From NCBI RefSeq assembly GCF_014217215.1, contig NZ_CP056080.1, positions 2,046,001 to 2,110,000 of the forward strand: a stretch of 64,000 nucleotides of DNA. Reading direction: 5' to 3'. Shown in pieces: positions 33,659 through 42,725 of this stretch (the first letter of the stretch is position 1; every line of letters starts with the position of its first letter). A model generated the notes under the pieces. That model was not told where the DNA came from. It saw only the letters and a list, made by a program, of their open reading frames with translations, and searched no databases. This DNA is from Rothia nasimurium. Lineage in GTDB: Bacteria; Actinomycetota; Actinomycetes; Actinomycetales; Micrococcaceae. Both the position numbers and the translations under genes were made by a program.

Positions 33659-35590
33659 CTAGTTCACCCCGCGTAGATCAAGCACCAGGTGGGCCTCGTC
33701 TGCGTCGTCACCGGTGACGATGACGGGCAGGCCCCAGTCCTGCTGGTAGAGGTGGCAGGCAGCGTGGTCGGGGATTTCCCCGCCGGGCTCACCGTCACAG
33801 GCAGCGGCGCGGGCGGTGATGTGCAGGACGGCCTCAGTGATGTCGGGGTTGAGCACCAGCTGGCGGGTCAGGCCCTGAGAAGTACCGGCCCCGTCGAGAA
33901 TGAAGTTCTCGGGGGTGGATGAAATTTTGAGCTGGGTGGGGTCGCCCCAACGGGTATCGAGTTTCTGGCCGGTGGGGGCGGTGAAGCGGGCGGTGAAGTT
34001 GAGGGTACCGCCGGCAATTTCGGTGGGTTTGCGGGTGACCTGGGAGGCGCCTTCGTCCACGTGCTGCATGGCCTCGGGGATGGCGACGCGCACCAGCTGG
34101 TGGGCGTTGGCTTCTACGACGATCAGGCGGGCTCCGCCGTCCTCGGTCTCTTCAACCAGCAGGTCGGAGGGCTCAGCGAAGCCGCGGTCTAGGGTGCCGA
34201 GGGCACCGGTGACCGGGTCGAAGCGGCGGATAGCGCCGTTGTAGGTGTCGGCGATGGCGATGGAGCCGTCGGGTAGCTCTACCAGGCCGAGGCAGTGCTG
34301 CATGCGGGCGTCCTCGCGGGGGCCGTCGACGAAGCCGAAGTCGAAGAGGCCGATGCCCACGGCGGAGCTAACGGTCGTTGCACCCTTGTCAAAGGTGATG
34401 TGGCGCAGGGCGGAGGTTTCGGAGTCGGCAACCCAGATGGAGCCGTCGCGGGCTTCAATGATGCCGGAGGACTGGGCGAACCAGGAGTCGGCTGCCGCAC
34501 CGTCCTTGAGCCCCTCAGCGCCGGTACCCGCGAAAACAGCCAGCTGGCCGGTGGCGGGGTCGAAGCTGAAGATCTGGTGGGTGCCTGCCATGGCGATCAG
34601 GAAGGCGGAGGCCTCACGGGAGTAGACCAGGTCCCAGGGGGAGGAGAGGGCGACAGAGCGGGGGTCAGCACCCTCGGCGATAAAGTTGGGGTCGGTGCGG
34701 GCGGTGGCGCCGTCGATCAGGCACTGGGCGCCGGAGCCTGCCAGGGTGGTGACGGTTCCGTCGGCCAGGCGCAGGCCGCGTACCCGGTGGTTCACGGAGT
34801 CGGCGATGAGGACGTCCGCCCCCAGGCTTTCGCGCAGCTCGGCAGGCACCAGGGCCAGGCCCTGGGGTTCGTTGAAGCGGGCGGTGGTGGCGTCGCCATC
34901 CGCGTAGCCCTTCTCGGGGCCACCGAAGCTGGCCAGGGCGGTTTCGAGGTCGTTCTCAACCTGGACCAGGCGGTGGCGGGCGGTGTCGGTGACCAGGTAG
35001 GTGCCGGGACGGCCTACCAGGTCTTCGGGCAGGGCCAGGGCCTTGCCGGGGAAGGCAAAAGTGCCCTGGGGCTTGGGGCGGGGCACGTAGGGGCCGTCGC
35101 CGCGGTGCAGGGTGCCCTTGGCTTCGTGCTCTTCAACGAGCTCGCGCACCAGGGAGGTCAGACCCTTGACGTGGCCCTCACCGGAGAGGTGGGCGACGAT
35201 GTAGCCCTCGGGGTCAACGACGACCAGGGTGGGCCAGGCACGGGCGGTGTAGGCGTTCCAGGTGTCCAGGTTGGGGTCGTCGAGCACGGGGTGGGTGATG
35301 TCGTAGCGGTCAACGGCGGCGGCGAGCGCCACCGGGTCGGCTTCGTGTTCGAACTTAGGTGAATGGACGCCGACGGTGACGAGGACGTCTGCGAATTCTT
35401 CTTCGAGGGGGCGCAGCTCATCGAGTACGTGCAGGCAGTTCATGCAGCAGAAGGTCCAGAAGTCCAGAATGACGATCTTTCCCCGCAGGCTTTCGAGGGA
35501 AAGCTGCTTGTCGCCGGTGTTGAGCCAGCCACGACCAACGAGTTCTGAGGCGCGGACTTTGGTCTGGCGTGCGGCTGCATTCTCTGCCAT
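33659..35590 (-). CDS. thioredoxin-like protein with NHL beta-propeller
   Basis: A 643-residue protein with an N-terminal thioredoxin/TlpA fold (residues 1-165) and a C-terminal NHL-repeat beta-propeller (about 185-500), followed by a beta-sandwich. The redox site is FWTFCCMNC, with CxxC at 49-52; the preceding extra Cys is typical of the NHLRC2-like family. Propeller blades show repeated FxxPxGLAL/VADSxNHxxR patterns such as ARFNEPQGLALV and VLIADSVNHRVRGL. No signal peptide is visible, so it is probably cytosolic; the substrate is unknown. AAGGAGAACC precedes the ATG. Divergent from the permease gene at 35845. Confidence 0.9.
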   Translation of the reverse strand: MAENAAARQTKVRASELVGRGWLNTGDKQLSLESLRGKIVILDFWTFCCMNCLHVLDELRPLEEEFADVLVTVGVHSPKFEHEADPVALAAAVDRYDITHPVLDDPNLDTWNAYTARAWPTLVVVDPEGYIVAHLSGEGHVKGLTSLVRELVEEHEAKGTLHRGDGPYVPRPKPQGTFAFPGKALALPEDLVGRPGTYLVTDTARHRLVQVENDLETALASFGGPEKGYADGDATTARFNEPQGLALVPAELRESLGADVLIADSVNHRVRGLRLADGTVTTLAGSGAQCLIDGATARTDPNFIAEGADPRSVALSSPWDLVYSREASAFLIAMAGTHQIFSFDPATGQLAVFAGTGAEGLKDGAAADSWFAQSSGIIEARDGSIWVADSETSALRHITFDKGATTVSSAVGIGLFDFGFVDGPREDARMQHCLGLVELPDGSIAIADTYNGAIRRFDPVTGALGTLDRGFAEPSDLLVEETEDGGARLIVVEANAHQLVRVAIPEAMQHVDEGASQVTRKPTEIAGGTLNFTARFTAPTGQKLDTRWGDPTQLKISSTPENFILDGAGTSQGLTRQLVLNPDITEAVLHITARAAACDGEPGGEIPDHAACHLYQQDWGLPVIVTGDDADEAHLVLDLRGVN

Positions 35591-35844
35591 GGTTCTCCTT
35601 CTGTGGTGCGCGGCTCAGGCGCAGGGTTCAGTTACTCACCAGCCTAGTGGGCTGTTGGGGGTAGGGGCATTTGTTGCGCTGTGTGTAGATTGCGACGTCA
35701 TAGAACTCAACTGTGCGTAACACTTGCGTAACGGTTAGGATTATCTGCAGCTGCCACCGGGTGCGCAGGCGGGAAGTTTTTGCGGACGCCGGTGGTTAAA
35801 GCAGGTGCGCACATGTGGGTGCGCTGTACATCAAGAAGGTATGT

Positions 35845-37209
35845 GTGACGCTTACACGCAAGATAAAGCACCCGGTATCTGATACCCGTTTGGCCCGGTC
35901 TTTGCAGCCGCGGCATCTGTCGATGATTGCTATGGGCGGTGCGATTGGTGCTGGCCTTTTGGTGGCTTCGTCGACGGCTATTGTGACGGCGGGCCCTGCC
36001 GTTATTCTGACCTATCTGCTGGCTGGCACGGTGCTGGTGCTGGTGATGCGGATGCTGGGTGAGATGGCTGCCCGGACTCCTGAGACGGGGTCTTTCTCTG
36101 TCTATGCCCGTCGCTATATTGGCCGGTGGGCTGGGTTCTCGGTGGGCTGGTTGTACTGGTGGTTTTGGTCGGTGACGGTAGCGATTGAGGCCACGGCGGC
36201 GGCCACTATTGTGAGTGGCTGGTGGCCGGCGGCTCCTCAGTGGCTGGTGGCTCTGGTGCTGGTTCTGGCTTTTATGGGTTTGAATCTGCTGTCGGTGCGC
36301 TCTTACGGTGAGGCGGAGTTCTGGTTTTCCTCCATCAAGATTGGGGCAATTGCCGTGATCATTGTGGTGGGTCTGCTGGCTGTGCTGGGGCTGATCCCTA
36401 ACTCCACGGCGTCCTTTGCTAACTACACGGCGGGGGGCGGCTTCTTTGCTAACGGTGTGGGTGCAATTTTTACCGCCCTGTTGGCGGTGATCTTTTCGAT
36501 GTTTGGGGCTGAGATTGCCACGGTGGCAGCCGGTGAGTCTAGTAACCCTGCGGTTGCTGTGGCTAAGGCGGTGCGGTCGGTGATTTTCCGGGTGCTTTTC
36601 TTCTATGTGGGGTCTATTGCAGTGACTCTACTGGTGATTCCTTGGACGATGGTGACGGCGGGTTCTTCTCCCTTTGTGACCATGTTTGAGGCCCTGGGTA
36701 TTCCCTATGCCGGGTTGGCTATGAATATTGTGGTGCTCACGGCCCTGCTATCGTGCTTGAACGCTAGTCTTTATGCTGCCTCGCGCATGGTCTTTGCCCT
36801 GGCAGAGCAGGGGGACGCCCCGCGCGCCTTTTCCCACGTTTCTAGTACCCGGGCGCCCCGCAACGCCATTGTGCTCTCATCCCTTATCGGGGTGGTGTCA
36901 GTGGCCCTCAACTATTTCATGCCCGAGCAGGTCTTCTCCCTGCTGGTGAACTCCACTGGCGGGGTTGGCATCTTTGTCTGGCTGATTGTGGCGGTCTCCC
37001 ATCTGCGGAGCCGCAGGCTAGATGGGGAAGGGGGAAGCGGCGTCATCAACTATATCCTCATCGTTGGTCTGTTAGCCCTGCTGGTGTACATGGGTATCAC
37101 CGAAGCCCATCGCCTAGAGGTGCTCATATCGGTCACGGTTGCTGTGGTACTTGCAACTCTGGGTGCCTTCACCCATCGTCGTAGCACGATTGTTTCATCA
37201 CATCGTTAA
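35845..37209 (+). CDS. APC-family amino-acid permease (GABA/AAT type)
   Basis: A 454-residue, 12-helix permease of the amino-acid transporter family: LARSLQPRHLSMIAMGGAIGAGL, RMLGEMAARTPETGSFSVYARRYIGRWAGF and a later ASRMVFALAEQGDAPRAF block place it with GABA/aromatic permeases; exact substrate unknown. GTG 35845 is chosen because AAGAAGG (35833-35839) lies five bases upstream; the frame also opens at GTG 35815 without a ribosome binding site. Codon usage is less GC-biased at third positions than in neighbouring genes (many GGT, GTG, GCT, ACG), which may hint at a different origin. Confidence 0.88.
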   Translation: MTLTRKIKHPVSDTRLARSLQPRHLSMIAMGGAIGAGLLVASSTAIVTAGPAVILTYLLAGTVLVLVMRMLGEMAARTPETGSFSVYARRYIGRWAGFSVGWLYWWFWSVTVAIEATAAATIVSGWWPAAPQWLVALVLVLAFMGLNLLSVRSYGEAEFWFSSIKIGAIAVIIVVGLLAVLGLIPNSTASFANYTAGGGFFANGVGAIFTALLAVIFSMFGAEIATVAAGESSNPAVAVAKAVRSVIFRVLFFYVGSIAVTLLVIPWTMVTAGSSPFVTMFEALGIPYAGLAMNIVVLTALLSCLNASLYAASRMVFALAEQGDAPRAFSHVSSTRAPRNAIVLSSLIGVVSVALNYFMPEQVFSLLVNSTGGVGIFVWLIVAVSHLRSRRLDGEGGSGVINYILIVGLLALLVYMGITEAHRLEVLISVTVAVVLATLGAFTHRRSTIVSSHR

Positions 37210-37218
37210 AGATTTTTA

Positions 37219-37303
37219 GGGGACAGAACGGGCTAACTACGCGCTGAGAATAGCCTAGAAATTGGAAAACCATACCGGAGCCTGTCCCCCAAGCGGTCTT
37301 TTT
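37219..37303 (+). terminator. possible structured terminator after the permease gene
   Basis: GGGGACAG (37219-37226) can pair at distance with CTGTCCCC (37282-37289), with an inner GGCTA/TAGCC hairpin, and CTTTTTT follows near 37298-37304. The long loop makes this a tentative call. Confidence 0.4.
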
Positions 37304-37441
37304 TCAAGGGTTCTCCCAGGTAAACGAAAGAGAACGCCTGTCTTAGGGTGATTAGACTAAAGAGACCTTCGGGTCCGGTCGGGGCTCCCTACCCTGCACC
37401 GGGCCTTCTAATCCCACCTTTACGATGTTTGGAGGCTTCTG

Positions 37442-37651
37442 ATGACCCAGCACACTGCAGCTCCCTCGTCATCGCCCCTGTTTGAAAAAATTTCTCAGAT
37501 TTCTGCCCGCCTAGAGCAGGTCAGCCCGCTGAGTGGTCCGATTCCTACCGTTCCCTCGACGAGCAGCCAGGCGGCCTCCGGCGGCACCCGTTTCGCTGAG
37601 CCCGCTGAGGCAGACGCCCAGCCTGTTCAGCCCTGGAGCCAGGCCTCCTAG
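37442..37651 (+). CDS. small protein of unknown function (69 aa)
   Basis: A Ser/Pro/Ala-rich 69-residue protein with an N-terminal amphipathic stretch (LFEKISQISARLEQV) and no membrane segment or motif that I recognise. It is supported by a strong ribosome binding site (GGAGG eight bases before the ATG) and by a perfect terminator 30 bases after the stop. The 230-base leader contains a hairpin (GGTCCGGT 37372-37379 with ACCGGGCC 37398-37405). Probably disordered. It may alternatively be a dual-function small RNA. Confidence 0.55.
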   Translation: MTQHTAAPSSSPLFEKISQISARLEQVSPLSGPIPTVPSTSSQAASGGTRFAEPAEADAQPVQPWSQAS

Positions 37652-37680
37652 CGCAAAACCTCATAGGGGAAAGGACAGAC

Positions 37681-37712
37681 GAAAGCCCGGGCAGGTACCT
37701 GCCCGGGCTTTC
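37681..37712. terminator. bidirectional terminator, perfect palindrome
   Basis: The 32-base stretch is a perfect palindrome (GAAAGCCCGGGCAGGT with its complement), followed by CGTCTCC; it lies between two convergent genes. Confidence 0.85.
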
Positions 37713-37746
37713 GTCTCCTCAGATACGCCCTACCCCTCGCAGGGAT

Positions 37747-39894
37747 CTAGCGGCGGGCTTCCTTTTCTGCTAGCTGCGCAAACATGTCGTTATAGGCGTT
37801 GAGTTCGGCGTCCCCATCGCGGTCAGCCTGGCGGTCAATACGCTTTTGCACCTTCTTATCGTTCATGGACCACTGCACCGCCACCGCAACGGCAATAATC
37901 ATAGTCGGTATCTCACCAATCGCCCACATGAGAGAGCCACCCAGTTTCTGGTCGTCAATAGCAGGTAGGCCCCAGGGTCGGCCTAGGTTACCGAACCAGG
38001 AGGCCTGTAGCAGGGTATCCATCTGCATAATCGAGATACCTACAAAGGCGTGATAGCCCAGGGTCGCGATAATCATGATGAGGCGCATGGGGTAGGTGGG
38101 GCGGTTGGGAATGGGGTCGATGCCGATGAGTACCAGGCTGAAGATGTAGCCGGTGATCAAAAAGTGAATCAGCATGAACTCATGACCCACGTGGTAGCGC
38201 AGCATCACCCCGAAGAGGGGGGTGAAGTAGACAATCACAATCGACCCGGCGAAGTTGACGGCTGCGAAAATGGGGTGGGTAATCACCTTAGACCAGCCCG
38301 AGTGCACCAGGCGCAGAATCCATTCGCGGGGCCCGCGGGTGCCGTCCTGGCGGGGTTCGAGGGCTCGCAGTAGCAGGGTGACGGGGGCACCGAGTACCAG
38401 GAAGATGGGGCAGACCATGGTCAGGAGCATGTGCTCCACCATGTGCACCGAGAAAAGCACCATGGAGTAGACGGCAAGAGCCCCGCAGGTGATGTAGAGC
38501 AGAACGAAGAGGCCCAGGAACCAGGAAAGGGCACGGGCAAGGGGCCAGTGGCCGCCTGCACGCCGTACCTTAATCAGCGCCCAGAGGTAGGCGAAGGCGG
38601 CGAAGCTGATAAAGGCCACCCAGAACCAGTCAAAACGCCACTGGGTAAACCACTCGGCAACATGCGGTTCTGGCGGCATGTCGTAGAGGGTGATGATGCG
38701 AACGGGCTCGGCACCGGCATCCAGGGTTTCGGGTGCGGGCGGCGGGGTTCGAGAAAGGGAAACAGCTAGGCCGCTGGTTGCGCCCATCAGCACCAGCTCG
38801 CAGGCGATGGCATACCAGAGGCCCCGGGCGGCGCTGGTAAGCCCCGCCTGCATCATGGGTATCAGGCGTAGGCGGTGCACCATGCCGAAGGCACCCAGCA
38901 CCAGGGTGAGCATGAGCTTGGCCAGTACCAGCGCCCCGTAGGTGGTCGTAAAAAGATCCCCCAGGCTGTTCATTCGCACCAGGGCATTGACCACGCCTGA
39001 GAGCACCACCAGCACGAACCCGAAAAGGGCCAGCACGGAATAGCGGCGCAGCACAGCCACAGCCAGGGGCACACGACGGGCGGACGCCGATGCCGCACCC
39101 CGCTGCCCCTCAGCCAGAGTGCCGGTGCCCGCGTCCTCACCGGTAATGTCGCGGGAGATAAAAGCCAGCACCATAAGCCCGCCGCACCAGAGCACCACGC
39201 CCAGCAGGTGCAGGCCCAGGGAGTTAACCGCACCCATGTGGTCATCGCCGCCCGATGAGTGGCCGCCCAGGGCCATAGCCACGATACCGACCAGCGACAG
39301 GCCCAGGGTCAGCAGCAGGCCGGTGAGTGAGCGCACCGCAAAGACCAGGGTGGCTACAGTGGCAGCCACGATGATACTGGTGGCCTCCTGCTTACCCGAG
39401 TCGATGGTGGTGATGTAGCTGATGAGTTCCGAGGTGTAGTCGGCCCCACCCGATGGCGACCGGCCCGAGATATCGGCGTAGCTGAAAATGAGCACCGCGA
39501 TGGCGGCGATAGTCCAGGTGATAGCGGCAGCGGATGCCAGTGTCAGGGTGCGGGTAAAAGCCGGGTGTTCGGTGCGGTGCAGGTTCTTCTGCCGCTGGGC
39601 AGAATCGGTTGCGTGAGCCATATTGACCTTGGCCCGCCCCCGCGCCGAATCGAGGAAACGGGGCACTATCCCTAAGGCAAAGACAAGGGAGCCCATGGTC
39701 GCTGCCATCGAGAAGTTTTGCAGGCTCTCAGCTACCGGCAGGCCCCAGCGCACCAGGGCGCCGGCGTCCGCTAGGTCTGTACCGACGTTTGAGCCGGTCA
39801 CCAGCAGGCTCAAAACCAGAGCGACAAGGGAGGCTGCGGGGAAGGCCCATATCCAGCTGGGCTTGAGCCCGCGCTCCATCTCGTGTGCTGCCAT
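37747..39894 (-). CDS. copper protein CopD fused to cytochrome oxidase assembly factor CtaG
   Basis: A 715-residue polytopic protein. The N-terminal part (about 1-400) is of CopD type, a copper-uptake membrane domain with helices and LGLHLLGVVLWCGGLMVLAF. The C-terminal part (about 420-690) is caa3-type CtaG, with VHMVEHMLLTMVCPIFLVLGAP and YHVGHEFMLIHFLITGY histidine motifs and GIDPIPNRP. CtaG-like proteins help insert copper in cytochrome oxidase. Last gene of a minus-strand copper operon, about 30 bases after the DyP gene; the fusion is common in actinobacteria. Confidence 0.9.
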   Translation of the reverse strand: MAAHEMERGLKPSWIWAFPAASLVALVLSLLVTGSNVGTDLADAGALVRWGLPVAESLQNFSMAATMGSLVFALGIVPRFLDSARGRAKVNMAHATDSAQRQKNLHRTEHPAFTRTLTLASAAAITWTIAAIAVLIFSYADISGRSPSGGADYTSELISYITTIDSGKQEATSIIVAATVATLVFAVRSLTGLLLTLGLSLVGIVAMALGGHSSGGDDHMGAVNSLGLHLLGVVLWCGGLMVLAFISRDITGEDAGTGTLAEGQRGAASASARRVPLAVAVLRRYSVLALFGFVLVVLSGVVNALVRMNSLGDLFTTTYGALVLAKLMLTLVLGAFGMVHRLRLIPMMQAGLTSAARGLWYAIACELVLMGATSGLAVSLSRTPPPAPETLDAGAEPVRIITLYDMPPEPHVAEWFTQWRFDWFWVAFISFAAFAYLWALIKVRRAGGHWPLARALSWFLGLFVLLYITCGALAVYSMVLFSVHMVEHMLLTMVCPIFLVLGAPVTLLLRALEPRQDGTRGPREWILRLVHSGWSKVITHPIFAAVNFAGSIVIVYFTPLFGVMLRYHVGHEFMLIHFLITGYIFSLVLIGIDPIPNRPTYPMRLIMIIATLGYHAFVGISIMQMDTLLQASWFGNLGRPWGLPAIDDQKLGGSLMWAIGEIPTMIIAVAVAVQWSMNDKKVQKRIDRQADRDGDAELNAYNDMFAQLAEKEARR

Positions 39895-39924
39895 GTCTAT
39901 ACCTTGGTTCCTGTCGATGGTGAT

Positions 39925-41277
39925 TTAGTTGAAGAGGCCCTCGCCCACGAAGCCACCTTCGCGAGCGCCGGCGGGTAAGGCGAAGACCGCTGAGCCGATG
40001 GGTACCGTCCAGGTGTTGAGCATATCGAGCTCGGCCAGACGCTGCTGGATGGGCAAGAACTGTTTGACGGGGTCTGCCTGGTAAGAGCAGAAAATCAGGC
40101 CGGTAGAGCTCACTCCCCCGCTGACCTGCTGGTGTTCTGAGAAGCCCGAGGCGTTCTGCACCGGCAGGTCATAGTTGTAGCCCCGGCGCAGAATCTGCTC
40201 CACCCGGTTTTGGGCGGCGGCCCGGCGGATGTGGGCGTAGGGGGCGATGACGGTAAAGCCCAGGTCGTTCGTTGCGGAGAGGTCTGCGGGGTCGCGTTCT
40301 TCGGTGCCGGTCAGGGGGGCTCCGTTGGTGAGGTTGCGGCCCACGGCGTCTTCGCGGGCAGGGCGGTCAGCCTGGTCCCAGGTATCGAGGTTCATGTGGA
40401 TACGGCGGATGACCAGGGAGGTGCCCCCCTCTTCCCAGGGAGTAAGCTCCTCGTGGTTGCCCCAGACGTAGGACTCCATAGTTCCATCCCCGGTGGAAGG
40501 GTTGATGGTTCCATCGACCTGGCCGAAGAGGTTGCGCATGGTCATGCCGTCCGGTTCGCTGCCGTAGGCACGGCGGAAGCCCTCTTGCACCCAGCGCACC
40601 GAGGCGAAGCTGCGGGTGTTTTTGAGCAGGACGCGTTGGGCGTGGGCCAGGGTGAAACGGTCAGAGCAGCAGATTTGGAGGAGTAAATCGCCGTCATTCC
40701 ACTGCTCTTGGAGCTGGTCAATCTGTTCGAAGGCGGGCAGGGGGCGCAGCCAGGAGGGCTTCTTCTCGGGGGCTACGATATCGAAGATACGCTCGCCAAA
40801 GCCAAAGGTGATGGTGAGGTTAGCCGGTACGGTCGCGAGTTCAGGTTCTTGGTCGGTGATGGGAGCCCGCCCTGCGGTGAGGCGGGCGGCGTCGTCGGTG
40901 AGCACGGTGAGCAGGCGGCGGACGCCGTCGCGGTCGAGTTCCGTGTTGAGGGTCAGGGCAATAAAGACCCCGTAGCTGGGGGCGGGGGTGTCGATGCCCG
41001 CCTGGCGGGGGCCGTAGAAGGGGACGACGGCTTCTTGCAGGGGCGGGGCAGCAGGTGTCTCTTCACTCTCGGTGCTTATAGCTGATGCGGCATATTGGCT
41101 TGCCAGGGTGGCAGCAACGCCGGTTCCTACCCCCAGGGCCCCGGCAAGAGCTACACGCCGGTTGGTACCGCGGGGGTGTGCCGTCTTTTGGCTCCCGTTC
41201 GTTTTTTCTTCTTGCTGAGGGGCGTCCTCTGCACCGCTCAGGGCCCGGGTAAGGTCTTCGTCAAATGAGCTGGTCAT
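39925..41277 (-). CDS. Tat-exported DyP-type heme peroxidase
   Basis: A 450-residue dye-decolorizing peroxidase. Tat signal TNRRVALAGALGVGTGVAATLAS (twin Arg at 41-42). The DyP signature GQVDGTINP carries the distal Asp near residue 254. The proximal heme His is in PYAHIRRAA near 350, and the conserved RGYNYD lies after it. EfeB homologues act in heme-iron or iron uptake, but no efeU or efeO gene is near, and it sits between copper genes. AAGGAAG precedes the ATG. It may oxidise Cu(I) or Fe(II), or protect the oxidase from peroxide (inference). Confidence 0.92.
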   Translation of the reverse strand: MTSSFDEDLTRALSGAEDAPQQEEKTNGSQKTAHPRGTNRRVALAGALGVGTGVAATLASQYAASAISTESEETPAAPPLQEAVVPFYGPRQAGIDTPAPSYGVFIALTLNTELDRDGVRRLLTVLTDDAARLTAGRAPITDQEPELATVPANLTITFGFGERIFDIVAPEKKPSWLRPLPAFEQIDQLQEQWNDGDLLLQICCSDRFTLAHAQRVLLKNTRSFASVRWVQEGFRRAYGSEPDGMTMRNLFGQVDGTINPSTGDGTMESYVWGNHEELTPWEEGGTSLVIRRIHMNLDTWDQADRPAREDAVGRNLTNGAPLTGTEERDPADLSATNDLGFTVIAPYAHIRRAAAQNRVEQILRRGYNYDLPVQNASGFSEHQQVSGGVSSTGLIFCSYQADPVKQFLPIQQRLAELDMLNTWTVPIGSAVFALPAGAREGGFVGEGLFN

Positions 41278-41380
41278 GTCTTCCTTGGGTGGCTAGCTCC
41301 GCCGCCCGTCTCTTGCAGGGGGCGGACGACGGAGCACGCCGGTTGCTACCTACCGGTAGCTAGGGGTGGGTGAGGTAGTC

Positions 41381-42037
41381 CTAGTTGCACTGCGGTAGCA
41401 CAACAGCGGCTGATTCGCTGGCGCTGGCGTGGTCTGAGTGCATAGAGTGGTCGGCAGATTCGCTCGCTGCTGCATCAGCTGCGGTGCTCGCAGCGTCACC
41501 GGGGGCGTATTCTTCCTGGGCTCCGGCGTAGTCGCGCACGGTAGCTTCAAAGCTGACCTCGCCCGCTGAGGTCTGCAGGGTGATGATGTCACTGGTACCT
41601 GCGGCGAGGGCGCAGCTCATGCCCATGAGCATGATATGGTCCCCGCCGGGGGACAGTTCGAGGGTGGCACCGGGCTCGATGGTGAAGCCACCTTCTACGG
41701 CCTTCATGGTGCTGGTTCCGCTTGTCGGGTCGATGACGGTGGTGTGCAGCTCAACCATGCTGGCAGAGGTATTGCTGGCACCCTCGATGGTGATGGGAGT
41801 GTCCCCGGTGTTGGTGAGGGTGGCAAAGGCTGCGGTCATATCGCCGCTGTTGGCCTTGATCCAGGCTTCCTCGACGGTCAGAGGGGCGCTGCCCTCGCTG
41901 GCGGAGGCGCTGGTAGCAGCCCCGGTGCTCGCGCTTGCGGTGCTGGTTGCTGAGGTATCGGCGCTGCTGCAGCCGGTCAGTACCAGCAGGGCGATAGCGG
42001 GCAGGGTAAAGGCAGGTAAAAATTTCTGTGATGACAT
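41381..42037 (-). CDS. PCu(A)C-type copper chaperone lipoprotein
   Basis: A 218-residue lipoprotein. Lipobox VLTGC with Cys23 after a hydrophobic segment, then a Ser/Ala/Thr-rich linker. The copper-binding fold has the H-x10-M...H-x-M pattern: MVELHTTVIDPTSGTSTMKA, then GGDHIMLMGM. Such chaperones deliver Cu(I) to the CuA site of cytochrome oxidase. A His/Met/Asp-rich tail (SADHSMHSDHASASES) adds possible copper ligands. The start at 42037 (MSSQKF) is chosen over the open extension to 42106, which would overlap copC. Confidence 0.9.
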   Translation of the reverse strand: MSSQKFLPAFTLPAIALLVLTGCSSADTSATSTASASTGAATSASASEGSAPLTVEEAWIKANSGDMTAAFATLTNTGDTPITIEGASNTSASMVELHTTVIDPTSGTSTMKAVEGGFTIEPGATLELSPGGDHIMLMGMSCALAAGTSDIITLQTSAGEVSFEATVRDYAGAQEEYAPGDAASTAADAAASESADHSMHSDHASASESAAVVLPQCN

Positions 42038-42071
42038 GGTGCTTCTTCTTCGAATACGGAGAGCGGACGGT

Positions 42072-42683
42072 TTACTTGCGCTTGGTCTTGGCCAGCACGA
42101 CGACAAGGGCTGAGCCCAGGGCCGCTACTGCTACAAGGGCCAACACGACCTTGAGGGGGGTTGAAAGCCCCTCTGATGCCTGGCTTACAGGGTCGCTAGC
42201 TGCCGGGGTGCTGGTGCCGGTGTTTTCTGCTGAGGGTTCAGCCGCTCCGGTGGTTGCAGCCTGGGTGGTAGCGCTCGTTGCGTTGCCGCCCTGCCCTACG
42301 GTGTAGGTGAAGGTTCCCTGGATGGGGTGGCCGTCTGATGAGACAACCCGCCAGGTAACGGTGTAGGTGCCATCGGCAGCGGCAGTGACCAGGTCCTGGG
42401 TGACCACGGTGCCGTCCACTTCGGGGTCTCCATCGGTGACGCTTTCACCGGCAGCGTTGGTGACGCGCACCTGGTTGGCCCCGTCCACGTCCATGATGTC
42501 GCCGCTATAGGTGAGTTCTAGGCTGGTGGGCGCTTCGGTGAGGGTTGCCCCGTCAGTGGGGTTGGTGGAGACCAGTTCGTCGTGGGCAGCAGCCGGGTTC
42601 ATGCCCAGCAGGCCGCCTGCAGCGAGGGCCGCTGTGGCCACCAGGGTACGGGTTGTGGGTGAGGCTGTACGAGCATTAAACAT
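42072..42683 (-). CDS. CopC-domain copper-binding protein
   Basis: A 203-residue exported protein. The signal peptide ends AAA-HDELVSTNPTDGATL, leaving His at the mature N-terminus as in Cu(II)-binding CopC. It also has WRVVSSDGHPIQGTFTYTVG. A Thr/Ser/Ala-rich linker and one C-terminal helix (VVLALVAVAALGSALVVVLA) followed by KTKRK anchor it. It binds Cu(II) outside the membrane, presumably passing it to the CopD-CtaG fusion. Its 3' end precedes the PCuAC start by about 35 bases, so they share an operon. Confidence 0.92.
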   Translation of the reverse strand: MFNARTASPTTRTLVATAALAAGGLLGMNPAAAHDELVSTNPTDGATLTEAPTSLELTYSGDIMDVDGANQVRVTNAAGESVTDGDPEVDGTVVTQDLVTAAADGTYTVTWRVVSSDGHPIQGTFTYTVGQGGNATSATTQAATTGAAEPSAENTGTSTPAASDPVSQASEGLSTPLKVVLALVAVAALGSALVVVLAKTKRK

Positions 42684-42725
42684 AGGAGTGTCCTTGCTTG
42701 TCGAAAAGTGAATGGTGTTTCGGGG

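Noticed and set aside
34295-35362. 355-codon Gly/Val-rich frame antisense to the thioredoxin-NHL gene
   Set aside because: The composition is the typical mirror of GC-rich coding DNA, and the opposite strand carries clear family motifs.
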